From: UBA10001 sp964349095 | GTDB taxonomy: Bacteria > Patescibacteriota > Patescibacteriia > Veblenbacterales > UBA10138 | DNA length: 21,900 nucleotides | Direction: 5' to 3' | Assembly (NCBI GenBank): GCA_964349095.1 | Contig: CAYGFD010000009.1 | Span: 1-21,900 of the forward strand | Shown: positions 8,057-15,847 of the stretch, in pieces | How the letters are laid out: the number at the start of each line of letters is the position of its first letter | How positions within the stretch are numbered: the first letter of the stretch is position 1 | Made by a program: the position numbers and the translations under genes | The notes under the pieces: model-generated | What the model was told of the DNA's origin: nothing | Seen by the model: the letters and a program-made list of their open reading frames with translations, nothing else | The model's database searches: none

Positions 8057-8809
8057 TTACCACAAAAACCCCATGTACCAACTCCAAAACTCCGACCCCC
8101 AAATTAAGGTGACAACGGTAGCTGCCGTCAAAAAAACACCAAACGGCACTTGCCCATTCCAACTCTTTTTCTTAGTCAGTAATAAAGCAATTGAAACAAC
8201 GCTACCGGAAAGATAAGAAATCAAAATAACCAAAAGTAAGTGCTCCCAACTACCAACCATCAAGCCAATGAGTGCTCCTAAAAATATATCACCAGCCCCC
8301 ACCCATTTACCTTTTGACACTAAATACTGCGCCCCAAACCAACTAGCGCCCAAAACACCAGCGAGTAGCATTGGCCACCAACCAAAACCTAATATTAAGT
8401 TAAATACTATAGCAACCACTATGCCTGAAAAAGTTATGACGTCTGGTAATAAATACCACTTGAGATCAAAAATAAATAAACTTAAAAGGATGCTAAAATA
8501 AAGTCCATAAATAAAAACTGTTTCTACGCCCATGTAGATAAAGTAATGATAAGCGCCGAGCCAAAGTACGGCCGAGGCCAGTTCTACTATTGGGTACTGC
8601 CAAGATATAGACTGGTGGCAATGACGGCAACGAGCTTTTAAAAAAATAAAAGACAGTACTGGTATGTTTTCAAACCAGCTTAATACTTTGGAGCACTTCG
8701 GGCAGGCTGACCGACCTAATAATGTTTTTTCTTCCTTAAGTCTTAAAACTAAAACATTAATGAAGCTGCCGAAAACCAAACCTAAAATTGCAAAAAATAA
8801 ATACATCAT
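8057..8809 (-). CDS. pilD: Prepilin peptidase (A24A)
   Basis: PilD cuts the leader of prepilins after the glycine and usually methylates the new N-terminus. The 250 residues carry the N-terminal domain start LVFGSFINVLVLRL (11-24), the two CxxC pairs of the zinc-binding loop (Cys36/39 and Cys61/64), and the aspartyl protease residues: Asp115 or Asp123 in FDLKWYLLPD, and Asp174 in GAGD. About eight membrane segments are expected. It lies among its substrates: the major pilin just upstream and four minor subunits just downstream. A terminator separates it from the major pilin, so it probably has its own promoter, and the genes after it likely share its transcript. Confidence 0.96.
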   Translation of the reverse strand: MMYLFFAILGLVFGSFINVLVLRLKEEKTLLGRSACPKCSKVLSWFENIPVLSFIFLKARCRHCHQSISWQYPIVELASAVLWLGAYHYFIYMGVETVFIYGLYFSILLSLFIFDLKWYLLPDVITFSGIVVAIVFNLILGFGWWPMLLAGVLGASWFGAQYLVSKGKWVGAGDIFLGALIGLMVGSWEHLLLVILISYLSGSVVSIALLLTKKKSWNGQVPFGVFLTAATVVTLIWGSEFWSWYMGFLW

Positions 8810-8817
8810 TTGACTTA

Positions 8818-8846
8818 ATTATGGTGTATAAAAATAAATAATACAA
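8818..8846 (-). promoter_or_regulatory. Possible pilD promoter overlapping the terminator
   Basis: On the minus strand TTGTAT (plus 8841-8846), a 17-base spacer and CATAAT (8818-8823) would start transcription near 8811, about two bases before the pilD ATG. The -35 lies in the terminator hairpin. Matches are moderate. Confidence 0.3.
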
Positions 8847-8871
8847 ACCTTGTGGGTTTGTATTATTTATT
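8826..8871 (-). terminator. Intrinsic terminator after the major pilin gene
   Basis: A perfect 17-bp stem (arms 8833-8849 and 8855-8871) with a 5-base loop, followed on the minus strand by ATTTTTATA. The stem is AT-rich with a GG/CC base at the loop. It lies 18 bases beyond the pilin stop and ends the pilin message before pilD. Confidence 0.85.
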
Positions 8872-8888
8872 ATCTAAAATTCTAGATA

Positions 8889-9335
8889 TTACGAGCAACT
8901 TAGACTACCTGGAGTTGCCGTACAAAGACCGGCCGATAAACCCCCTGTGTCATTAACTAGGGTAAAAGTAATGGAATAGCTAGTTGCGGCTGCCGCGGTA
9001 TAAGTATAAGCAGTACCATCAGGTCCCGGGTTAGCTGGTACTGATGCCATATAAGCACCTGCACATCCAGCAGCTCCCCAACCACCCGTACCTAAACAAA
9101 CATAGTTGCCGGCACCGAGTGTTGCTCCTGGAGCAGCTTCGACTGGATAACCATCTTGATCATTAAAGTATAGTTCAAGAGCGGTCTGCATTTGCTTAAC
9201 ATCAGCAATACGCTTGGCATCTCTAGATTTGGAACGGGCAGTGTTTAAAGCCACCACCGCGATAGTTGACAAAATACCAATAATCGCGATTACGACTAAC
9301 AATTCAATTAAGGTAAAACCTTTTCTATTGGTCAT
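8889..9335 (-). CDS. pilA: Type IV major pilin
   Basis: A 148-residue prepilin with the classical leader MTNRKG|FTLIELLVVIAIIGIL, Glu at mature position 5, and helix ARSKSRDAKRIADVKQMQTALELYF followed by NDQDGYPVE, the usual alpha-beta loop of CPR and Gram-positive pilins. The tail is rich in Ala, Gly, Thr and Ser, with cysteine pairs at CLGTGGWGAAGC and near the C-terminus (LCTATPGSLSC), suggesting a disulfide-closed D-region. It has its own consensus promoter, a strong Shine-Dalgarno (GGGGGTG, 6 bases before the ATG) and its own terminator, which fits a highly expressed major subunit. The symbol is by role; orthology to a named pilin is not shown. Confidence 0.92.
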   Translation of the reverse strand: MTNRKGFTLIELLVVIAIIGILSTIAVVALNTARSKSRDAKRIADVKQMQTALELYFNDQDGYPVEAAPGATLGAGNYVCLGTGGWGAAGCAGAYMASVPANPGPDGTAYTYTAAAATSYSITFTLVNDTGGLSAGLCTATPGSLSCS

Positions 9336-9385
9336 GTTTTCACCCCCTTCCCAAAAATAAGCATTGATATTATTATTGTTTTTTT

Positions 9386-9414
9386 ATTATATCACAAATT
9401 TGCGTCTCTGTAAA
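9386..9414 (-). promoter_or_regulatory. Major pilin promoter
   Basis: On the minus strand TTTACA (plus 9409-9414), a 17-base spacer ending in TGTGA, and TATAAT (9386-9391): near-consensus sigma-70 with an extended -10. Transcription would begin near 9379, leaving a leader of about 44 nt that holds the Shine-Dalgarno at 9341-9350. The -35 touches the pilC stop codon. Confidence 0.82.
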
Positions 9415-10623
9415 CTAAATTGACCCCGACAAACGATACATTGGCAGTAAAATAGACGAAACCATAAAACCGACCGCCACACCCATCACTAACATGATCA
9501 TTGGCTCTAGTAGCGTCACAAGATTAGAAACTAAGTTATTGACTTCTCGGGCATAAAAGTCTGACAAACGACTAAATATTTCTTCTAAACGTCCGGTTTT
9601 TTCGCCGACAATCATCATTTGCGACATCATGACCGGCATGACGTTTGAATTTTGAAAAATAGTGGCGATGGAATTACCGTCTTCCACCTCTTTGATTGTT
9701 AATCTAATCAAGTTTTCATACACCGCACTACCAACCACGCCAGATACTATTTGTAGAGCCTTGGTTAGTGGTACGCCACCAACTATTAACGTATGCATTG
9801 AACGAGTAAAACGAACTAGATAAATGTGTTTATAAATAATACCCACGATTGGGATGCGTAATTGCACGTTGTGCCAGATGTGTTTACCGCGTGGCGTTCT
9901 AACAAACGAATAAAATAAAACCACCAAACCGACTATTCCCAACAATAATATTAACCAATAACCAGCTAAAAAGTGGCTTGTACCAATCAATATTTTAGTT
10001 GACAGCGGTAGTTCGGTGCCGGCCTCTTCCAAAACAGCGGTCAATTTTGGCACTACGTAAATCAACATCACCGCGCCGACAATGAGTAAACCAGACAAAA
10101 TAAAGGCGGGATAGATCATGGCGCCTTTAATACGCGAAGTTAAGTCGTAATTTTTTTCTTGTTCATCTGCTAAATAATTTAAAACATCATCCAGTTTTCC
10201 CGAGGTTTCGCCTGAAGTAATCATGTTTATGTAAAAGTCAGAAAAAACGTTAGGGTATTTTTGCATGGAAGCAGAAAGTTTAGCTCCACCTTCTACTTCA
10301 TCAGCGATTTCCGATACTATTACCCTAAGTTTTGGATTGGCAGTTTGTTTTTCCAAAATTCTGAGGGCCTGGACAAGTGGCAAAGTCGCTGAAGACATAA
10401 CCGCCAGTTGCCTAGAAAATATAACTAGATCCTTGGTTTTGATGCGCGCTATTTGCGTTGCCGCCAGCCAACCAAACTTACTTTCCTTTTTTTCTTTAAC
10501 AAAAATCGGCGTTAAACTGCGGTCGGTTAAAATTTCTACAGCTAACTCACGACTCACCGCCTGCACCATACCGCGTACAGTTTGACCCTCTATTGTTTTA
10601 GCCTGATATTCAAATAAAGACAT
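9415..10623 (-). CDS. pilC: Type IV pilus inner-membrane platform protein
   Basis: PilC is the polytopic platform through which the PilB ATPase drives pilin assembly. The 402 residues contain an N-terminal domain starting FEYQAKTIEGQTVRG, typical of PilC/GspF, and two T2SSF repeats: the first about 65-190 (FSRQLAVMSSATLPLVQALRIL, MITSGETSGKLDDVL), the second about 268-395 (RFTRSMHTLIVGGVPLTKAL, MIVGEKTGRLEEI). Membrane segments lie near 168-192, 216-240 and 372-395. I use the ATG at 10623; an in-frame TTG at 10641 would add six residues but gives a less typical start. A 52-base AT-rich gap separates it from the pilT-like gene. Confidence 0.96.
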   Translation of the reverse strand: MSLFEYQAKTIEGQTVRGMVQAVSRELAVEILTDRSLTPIFVKEKKESKFGWLAATQIARIKTKDLVIFSRQLAVMSSATLPLVQALRILEKQTANPKLRVIVSEIADEVEGGAKLSASMQKYPNVFSDFYINMITSGETSGKLDDVLNYLADEQEKNYDLTSRIKGAMIYPAFILSGLLIVGAVMLIYVVPKLTAVLEEAGTELPLSTKILIGTSHFLAGYWLILLLGIVGLVVLFYSFVRTPRGKHIWHNVQLRIPIVGIIYKHIYLVRFTRSMHTLIVGGVPLTKALQIVSGVVGSAVYENLIRLTIKEVEDGNSIATIFQNSNVMPVMMSQMMIVGEKTGRLEEIFSRLSDFYAREVNNLVSNLVTLLEPMIMLVMGVAVGFMVSSILLPMYRLSGSI

Positions 10624-10675
10624 AATTTTTATAAACCACAATATCCAAATTCCAACTTCAAAATATTATTTATAT

Positions 10676-11758
10676 TTATTGCTTAAGCCTCAGCATTGAT
10701 TTTAAACTTTCAGGATTAGCAGCTTGTGCCACCGCTTGCTCGGCCTGTATTTCTCCTATTTTCACTAACTCGGCCAAAGCGCGCTCCAATGACACCATAC
10801 CCTCGGCGCGTGACGTATCAAGAACGTTTTGAACGCCCGCAACCCTACCCTCTCTCAAGAGTGAAACAACAGCTGGACTGGAAATTAACAATTCCGAAAC
10901 CAATATCCTACCACCACCCAAGCGAGACAAAAGTCGCTGGCAAGTAACTAGCAACAAAGTCTCAGCCAATAAATCAGTAAATGTTTTACTATCGGTATGA
11001 GCAGAAACAGTATTTACTAAATACTCAAGCGCCGTCACAGTATTTTCAGCAGCAATCGTAACAAACACTAACGTACCACTAGCTGACAGCCTGAGTATCT
11101 TGGGCCAGACAGTTGGCGGAACCGGAACATCAATTGCTAGCACTTCCACGTCTTCACTCGATACGTCATCAAGCGCTACTTCAAGCGACGGAACATCGTC
11201 TCCTAAATCCCTTTGCTTAATAAGCGCCTTATCACCAATTAATTGAAAACCAATTGGGTCTTCAATGGTTACAATATGACGGGCCTTGGTATGATTTATT
11301 TGATCAAGTAGAGCTGCTAAAGTGGTAGAGCGGCCAGAATTCAGTGGTCCGGAAATAATAATCAAACCCTTCTTCTTAGTTGTTACTTCGATTAGTTGTT
11401 TTGGTAAATTTAGTTTCGATGCCGAAGGAACAATAAGCGGTATGACGCGCATATCAATGGCCGGTGCGCTTTTTTGTATATCTATATGTAAACGAAAACG
11501 CACGCGATTACCAAAGTTATAACCAATGGTCACGCTTTTGTTAGTTTCTAATAATGTTTTTTTTACCGGGGGTAAGAAAAACTCCACGACTTGATTAATA
11601 ATGTCGGGGGTAATTACCGCCTCTTCCGTCAGTGTTAATAACTCGCCGTTAATTCTAAGTATTGGCTGACTACCGGCGGTTAAATGGACATCGCTAGCAC
11701 CACGTTCAGCTGCCTGAGTTAGTATTCTATTGATTGTAATATTGTCGACTGTACCCAT
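10676..11758 (-). CDS. Degenerate PilT-like ATPase paralogue
   Basis: The 360 residues align over their length with PilT-type retraction ATPases: N-terminal PAS-like domain (ASDVHLTAGSQPILRINGEL, 21-40), RecA-like domain, and the C-terminal ELLISSPAVVSLLREGR and GMVSLERALAELVKIGEI motifs. The catalytic motifs are eroded. Walker A reads GPLNSGRST (137-145) with Arg143 in place of the essential lysine. The Asp box TIEDPIGF (164-171) remains. The Walker B region reads VEVLAIDVPVP instead of DxILVGExRD, losing the catalytic glutamate. The His box reads VTIAAENT instead of xTLHTNS. The LRxxLRxDPD arginines are replaced by acidic residues. ATP hydrolysis is doubtful. Set between pilB and pilC, it may be a structural or regulatory partner of PilB. 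It starts two bases after pilB. A catalytic PilT, if any, is outside the window. Confidence 0.87.
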   Translation of the reverse strand: MGTVDNITINRILTQAAERGASDVHLTAGSQPILRINGELLTLTEEAVITPDIINQVVEFFLPPVKKTLLETNKSVTIGYNFGNRVRFRLHIDIQKSAPAIDMRVIPLIVPSASKLNLPKQLIEVTTKKKGLIIISGPLNSGRSTTLAALLDQINHTKARHIVTIEDPIGFQLIGDKALIKQRDLGDDVPSLEVALDDVSSEDVEVLAIDVPVPPTVWPKILRLSASGTLVFVTIAAENTVTALEYLVNTVSAHTDSKTFTDLLAETLLLVTCQRLLSRLGGGRILVSELLISSPAVVSLLREGRVAGVQNVLDTSRAEGMVSLERALAELVKIGEIQAEQAVAQAANPESLKSMLRLKQ

Positions 11759-11760
11759 AA

Positions 11761-13500
11761 TTAATCTTGTGCTACCGATATAACCTCTTCGAGCGAAGTA
11801 ACACCATTTAATACTTTAAGATAACCGTCTTGTTCCAAACTTGTTCCACCTTGAGCTTTAAACTCAGCTTTTAACTCATAAGGTTTTGCCCCCTCGACGG
11901 TCAATTTTTGCACATTCGGAGTATTTAGTAAAATTTCGCTCAGCGCTACGCGACCGCGGTAACCAGTATTTTCACATTGATTACAACCCTTAGCTTTAAA
12001 TATTTTCCATGGCTTAGGTGGAATTTCAGCCGCGGCCTCGGGAGATAAACCGGCCAATTCCTTATCAATACGTTCTTGCAATTCCATTGGCAATTCAGCC
12101 TGCTCTTTACAATGATCACAAAGTCTACGAGCTAGTCTTTGGCCAATGACTACGTTTAAAGTTGAAGCAATTAAGAACGGCTCCATGTGCATATCAATCA
12201 ATCTTAAAATAGCACTCGCAGCGTCGTTGGTGTGCAAGGTAGAAAGCAATATGTGACCAGTTAAAGAAGCGTGGATAGCAAGTTCCGCGGTTTCTGAGTC
12301 ACGAATTTCGCCGACCATGATGATGTCAGGGTCCTGACGCAAAATAGACCTCAGTCCCGAAGCAAACGTGTAACCAACTTCAGGGTTAACTTGTGACTGA
12401 CTTACTCCAGACAAAAAGTATTCTACCGGGTCTTCCAGTGTAATAATGTTTACATCCTCGTGATTTAAAATATTGAGTACGGCGTAAAGCGAAGTTGTTT
12501 TACCACTACCAGTCGGACCAGTGACTAAGAACATACCGTTTGGTTTAGCAATAGCGGCTTTTAAAACCTTTAGTTTCTGACCAGTGAAGCCCAACCCTTC
12601 AAAAGTTCTTACACCAGTGGTTGGATCCAAGATTCTCATTACAACTTTTTCCGCGCCAACGACTGGTAAAGTGGAAACACGGAAGTCGATAACCTTGCCC
12701 ATAATCTTTAAACGAATACGTCCGTCTTGAGGCATTCTTGTTTCATCGATTTTTAAATTGGCCAAAACTTTAATACGCGACACCACTGCCGAGTGAATGT
12801 ATTTAGGCAGAGTTAGTAAGGTGTGGAGCACGCCGTCGATTCTAAAACGAACCCGTGAATCAGCCTCACCTGGCTCGATGTGTACGTCAGAAGAGCCTTG
12901 CTCCACTGCGTGCCTTAAAATAACCGACACCATTTTAGAAACTGGCGCCGCTTTTATGACCTGTTCGAAATCAATTGGACCTTTAGTTTCCTCTTGCAAA
13001 TACTTCTGCTCGTCTTTTTCAGTCATCTTTAGAGCCTCACCCACTTCACTCATGAGGGTGCTGTATTGTCTTAACACCTGCATCAAACTTTCATTGGTGG
13101 TGATAGCATAAACCGGTTTCCAGCCACTAGAGCGCGCTAGTACTTCAATTGCCTCCATCGCTTTAAAATTCTCCGGGTGAACAAGGGCAAGCCAAACGTT
13201 ATTTCCCTCTCTTTTAAAAGGCACGATTTGGTAATACTGTGCCAATTCCAAGGGCACTAATTTCAAAACATCATCCTGCAAATTCTCCCTGCCTAAATCA
13301 ACTGCCGGAAAATTAAAAAATTTGCTTTTGGATTTAAGCAAACCATCGGGCGTAATCACGCCTCTTTCCAAAATAACTTCTTCAACCGTTCGGTGCTCAA
13401 CCTCAGCTTGTTGACGTAATTCCTCTAGTTGTTTGGCCAACAAAACCTTTTCCTCAACTAGGAAATCGCCGAAGTCTGATTTTCTTATTACTGGTGTCAT
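11761..13500 (-). CDS. pilB: Type IV pilus extension ATPase
   Basis: PilB is the hexameric ATPase that powers pilus polymerisation. The 579 residues have an N-terminal MshEN/GspE-N domain (about 30-150), an N2 domain with SSDVHIEP (203-210), Walker A GPTGSGKT (328-335), the Asp box TLEDPVEY (354-361), Walker B DPDIIMVGE with Glu398, the His box TLHTND (421-426) and the four-cysteine zinc site (Cys461, 464, 506, 509). All catalytic residues are present, in contrast to its downstream neighbour. The start overlaps the preceding stop by four bases (ATGA), which indicates translational coupling. Confidence 0.97.
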   Translation of the reverse strand: MTPVIRKSDFGDFLVEEKVLLAKQLEELRQQAEVEHRTVEEVILERGVITPDGLLKSKSKFFNFPAVDLGRENLQDDVLKLVPLELAQYYQIVPFKREGNNVWLALVHPENFKAMEAIEVLARSSGWKPVYAITTNESLMQVLRQYSTLMSEVGEALKMTEKDEQKYLQEETKGPIDFEQVIKAAPVSKMVSVILRHAVEQGSSDVHIEPGEADSRVRFRIDGVLHTLLTLPKYIHSAVVSRIKVLANLKIDETRMPQDGRIRLKIMGKVIDFRVSTLPVVGAEKVVMRILDPTTGVRTFEGLGFTGQKLKVLKAAIAKPNGMFLVTGPTGSGKTTSLYAVLNILNHEDVNIITLEDPVEYFLSGVSQSQVNPEVGYTFASGLRSILRQDPDIIMVGEIRDSETAELAIHASLTGHILLSTLHTNDAASAILRLIDMHMEPFLIASTLNVVIGQRLARRLCDHCKEQAELPMELQERIDKELAGLSPEAAAEIPPKPWKIFKAKGCNQCENTGYRGRVALSEILLNTPNVQKLTVEGAKPYELKAEFKAQGGTSLEQDGYLKVLNGVTSLEEVISVAQD

Positions 13501-13913
13501 ATATTTTGTTTGCAGGTTTGAACGTTTACGGGTGCACCATTTACGACCTGAAGACGAGCTGCGGTACGAGTAAAGTATTGGTTATTTATTACCTCTGACT
13601 GCGCTACCGCACACCATTCACTAGCAGCTTCATTAACGAAAATCACATAAGGTTTACGAGTTACAGGGTCGCTAGGTAAAGTAAACTTCATATTTCTACC
13701 AAGGTCAGCGACAGAATCGGTGTATTTACCGTAGCGATCAAAATACGTTTCCTCGCCGCGGGCAATTAAATCAAGGTGCTCTCTTCTTAAATCATCTCGT
13801 GCTTCTGATTTTTTATTGGCGCTGTTATAAAAAACCAAACTGATCATTACTAAAAATATGGCGATAATTAACAGTATGACTGCATTGGAAAGACCACGAC
13901 GCATAGCTACCAT
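13497..13913 (-). CDS. Small pilin-like membrane protein
   Basis: A 138-residue protein with a basic N-terminus, one hydrophobic helix (about 10-29), and a soluble part containing DDLRREHLDLIARGEETYFDRYGKYTDS and LPSDPVTRKPYVIFV. That order (charged helix, aromatic YF, D-x-G-x-Y-x-D, then P-x-DP near a tyrosine) resembles GspG/pilin-type subunits, and EWCAVAQ near 84-90 resembles the beta strand after it. The leader lacks G-FTLxE, so processing by PilD is doubtful. Its ATG overlaps the preceding stop by one base (TAATG); an ATG three codons later is an alternative. The role is unknown; position between the alignment genes and pilB suggests a pilus-assembly part. Confidence 0.65.
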   Translation of the reverse strand: MVAMRRGLSNAVILLIIAIFLVMISLVFYNSANKKSEARDDLRREHLDLIARGEETYFDRYGKYTDSVADLGRNMKFTLPSDPVTRKPYVIFVNEAASEWCAVAQSEVINNQYFTRTAARLQVVNGAPVNVQTCKQNI

Positions 13914-14251
13914 TATCTCCCTGGTTGGACTGTTCGGCCACTTGTATACAGTGGAGCAAATGGATTGACTCGACCAGTGCTTTCAACCTTTAACGGCAAA
14001 TTGCCAACATTTTTTAATTCTTGAACGTCCTTGTTGGAAAAGAAATTTTTATCAAACTTATCAACGTTCGGTAAAAAAACATCTGGCCCAAATAATTCGC
14101 TGGTTTTACTACCTGGGAGTGTTATATTAATATCAATTTTATCTTTAAAATAAGAATTATAAATCAAAAAACCAGAAGCCCCGACCGCACCCACCACAGC
14201 CACCAGCAAGATGATTAACTTAGATTTTGATAAACTTTTGGCGACTAACAT
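13913..14251 (-). CDS. Small membrane protein in the PilP position
   Basis: A 112-residue protein with one N-terminal membrane helix (about 11-30) and a short extracytoplasmic part ending in GRVNPFAPLYTSGR. It follows pilO after one base, where PilP lies in Gram-negative clusters, and the NPFAP segment recalls the DPF motif of PilP. It lacks a lipobox cysteine and the length of true PilP, and CPR cells have no outer membrane secretin to bind. I do not recognise it by sequence; analogy to PilP rests on position and that short motif. Confidence 0.6.
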   Translation of the reverse strand: MLVAKSLSKSKLIILLVAVVGAVGASGFLIYNSYFKDKIDINITLPGSKTSELFGPDVFLPNVDKFDKNFFSNKDVQELKNVGNLPLKVESTGRVNPFAPLYTSGRTVQPGR

Positions 14252-14252
14252 A

Positions 14253-14846
14253 TTATTGCGGGAAATAATAACTGACTAATTCCATAGAATAGGTATCATC
14301 CGAAGAAAAACTAACATTTTTTATTTCGAGTAGTCTAACGGCTGATTGAATTTGGGTAACTAGACCTTTAAACTTTACATAATCGCCACCACTTACATCA
14401 ATGAACAACGACACGGTATGTAAACCACTAGTGGTATCGGTGGTGGTTTTTTTAGCCTTGTCTCGAGCGCCAGAATCCGTAAAGGTTAAACCCTGTAATT
14501 TAAAACCAGAAGCCTTTACCACCGCGTCTATCTCGGCCATTAAGTTGGCGAGGTCGGCTTCGTGAGGCAAAATAACATGTAAATCACTTTCGGAACTATC
14601 TCGCAAATTTTGCCACTCTTTAATTTTAACTTTTAGATTAGAAAATTTCTGATTGTTAATATTGTAATCGGTCTGCAATTGTTCGGCCTTGGTCATAGTG
14701 CGCCAATTGCTATACAAAGGATAAACAGCCAACCAACCACCAACCGCCACCACTACTAACACCACGACTAAAGACCACCATGAAAAATAATTCATGAGCG
14801 AGGCCTGCCACCATTTAAGCTGTACTTCATGAGAAAACTGAACCAT
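14253..14846 (-). CDS. pilO: Type IV pilus alignment protein PilO-like
   Basis: A 197-residue bitopic protein: short cytoplasmic N-terminus, one membrane helix (about 23-45), a coiled coil (NWRTMTKAEQLQTDYNINNQKFSNLKVKIKEW, about 47-79), then a ferredoxin-like domain beginning LPHEADLANLMAEIDAVVKASGFKL, characteristic of PilO. It pairs with PilN in the inner-membrane alignment complex. It is one base after pilN and one base before the PilP-position gene. The symbol rests on the fold pattern and gene order, since PilO sequences diverge strongly. Confidence 0.83.
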   Translation of the reverse strand: MVQFSHEVQLKWWQASLMNYFSWWSLVVVLVVVAVGGWLAVYPLYSNWRTMTKAEQLQTDYNINNQKFSNLKVKIKEWQNLRDSSESDLHVILPHEADLANLMAEIDAVVKASGFKLQGLTFTDSGARDKAKKTTTDTTSGLHTVSLFIDVSGGDYVKFKGLVTQIQSAVRLLEIKNVSFSSDDTYSMELVSYYFPQ

Positions 14847-14847
14847 A

Positions 14848-15819
14848 CTATTTAGTATCTTTTAAATAGTTAGGAGTAAGTTGTATCTGAAAACTAGTTG
14901 AAACTTCTGAAACACTGGCGTCCGTTGTCCCAACCGATATGCTACCAATAGCAACTGTTTGAATAGCTGAATAATTTTCAAAAGCAGCCAGTTGTCGAGC
15001 GATATCAGTGACGGTTCGACCAGTGGCAGTAACTGTCACTAAGCCATCGGCGGAAGAAGAAAAAGCTGACAAACTTATTTCTGGTAACGTTGCTTTCTCG
15101 AAAACATCCATCATTCGTAAATAATCATTATTATTAGTGATTATTTTCTTTACCGTTTCCATCTGCCTGGTAGCGGCTTCCAGTTCACGTAGATCTTGCT
15201 CGGACTTTTTAATCAATTGAATTAATTGCTTAGCGTCATTTTTTACAACTTCACTTTGTACCTTTTGCCTTGAAACAAAGCTCAATAATATACCGTAAAT
15301 TATGCCAACAAAAATTACTGCCGCCAAAGCCACATAGCCTAATTTTTTTAAATATGGCTTCACTGGTGATGGTTGAGAACTTACCGGTAATAAATTAACG
15401 TCCAAAACAACACCTATCGGCACACTTGGTATTGGTGCCTTTACTACCTTTGGTGCTTGGCTATTTTGTGGTTGTATTTGTGACACACTAGCAGGGGCAG
15501 ATTTAGGCATTGGCACCGCCGGTGTCGCGTCTTTAGGGGTAAATAATTTCTTAAAAAAACTGGGTTTATCTTCTTCTATTTCTATAGTAACTTGGGCATC
15601 CTGTTTAATGTTGGTAGTTTTTTCCGGTGTCGGAACACGATTAAACCAAGACAACACTGTCTCCCACCAAGAACCCTGAACTTTTTCAGCCTCCATTATT
15701 CTTTCGCCAAGTAGTGATGGTGATTTTGTGTACTTGGGGGCCGGAGCAGGTATTTTTTTTGCCTGTTCAGTTTGTTCTTTTTCGCGTAAATTGCCTGGTA
15801 ATAAATTTATGTCGGACAT
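14848..15819 (-). CDS. pilN: Type IV pilus protein PilN with a long extension and two NLLP motifs
   Basis: PilN binds PilM in the cytoplasm through an N-terminal INLLP motif and dimerises with PilO outside. This 323-residue protein is longer than usual PilN (about 180-200). It opens with SDINLLPGNLREKE (motif at 4-8), runs through about 130 residues rich in Pro, Ala, Lys and Gln with two amphipathic pieces (GSWWETVLSWFNRV, 49-62, and SFFKKLFTP, 87-95), and then has a second motif LDVNLLPVSS (141-145) just before the membrane helix (about 160-182), a coiled coil and the PilN periplasmic-type domain. The C-terminal half alone would be a standard PilN. It starts 28 bases after pilM. Confidence 0.87.
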   Translation of the reverse strand: MSDINLLPGNLREKEQTEQAKKIPAPAPKYTKSPSLLGERIMEAEKVQGSWWETVLSWFNRVPTPEKTTNIKQDAQVTIEIEEDKPSFFKKLFTPKDATPAVPMPKSAPASVSQIQPQNSQAPKVVKAPIPSVPIGVVLDVNLLPVSSQPSPVKPYLKKLGYVALAAVIFVGIIYGILLSFVSRQKVQSEVVKNDAKQLIQLIKKSEQDLRELEAATRQMETVKKIITNNNDYLRMMDVFEKATLPEISLSAFSSSADGLVTVTATGRTVTDIARQLAAFENYSAIQTVAIGSISVGTTDASVSEVSTSFQIQLTPNYLKDTK

Positions 15820-15847
15820 TTTACTAAAATGAATTTGTTTTAAAAAT

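Noticed and set aside
10676..11758. Functional PilT retraction ATPase
   Set aside because: Walker A lysine, Walker B glutamate and His-box histidine are all missing, so the plain pilT label would mislead.
13913..14251. True PilP lipoprotein
   Set aside because: No lipobox cysteine and only about half the expected domain; gene order alone supports the analogy.
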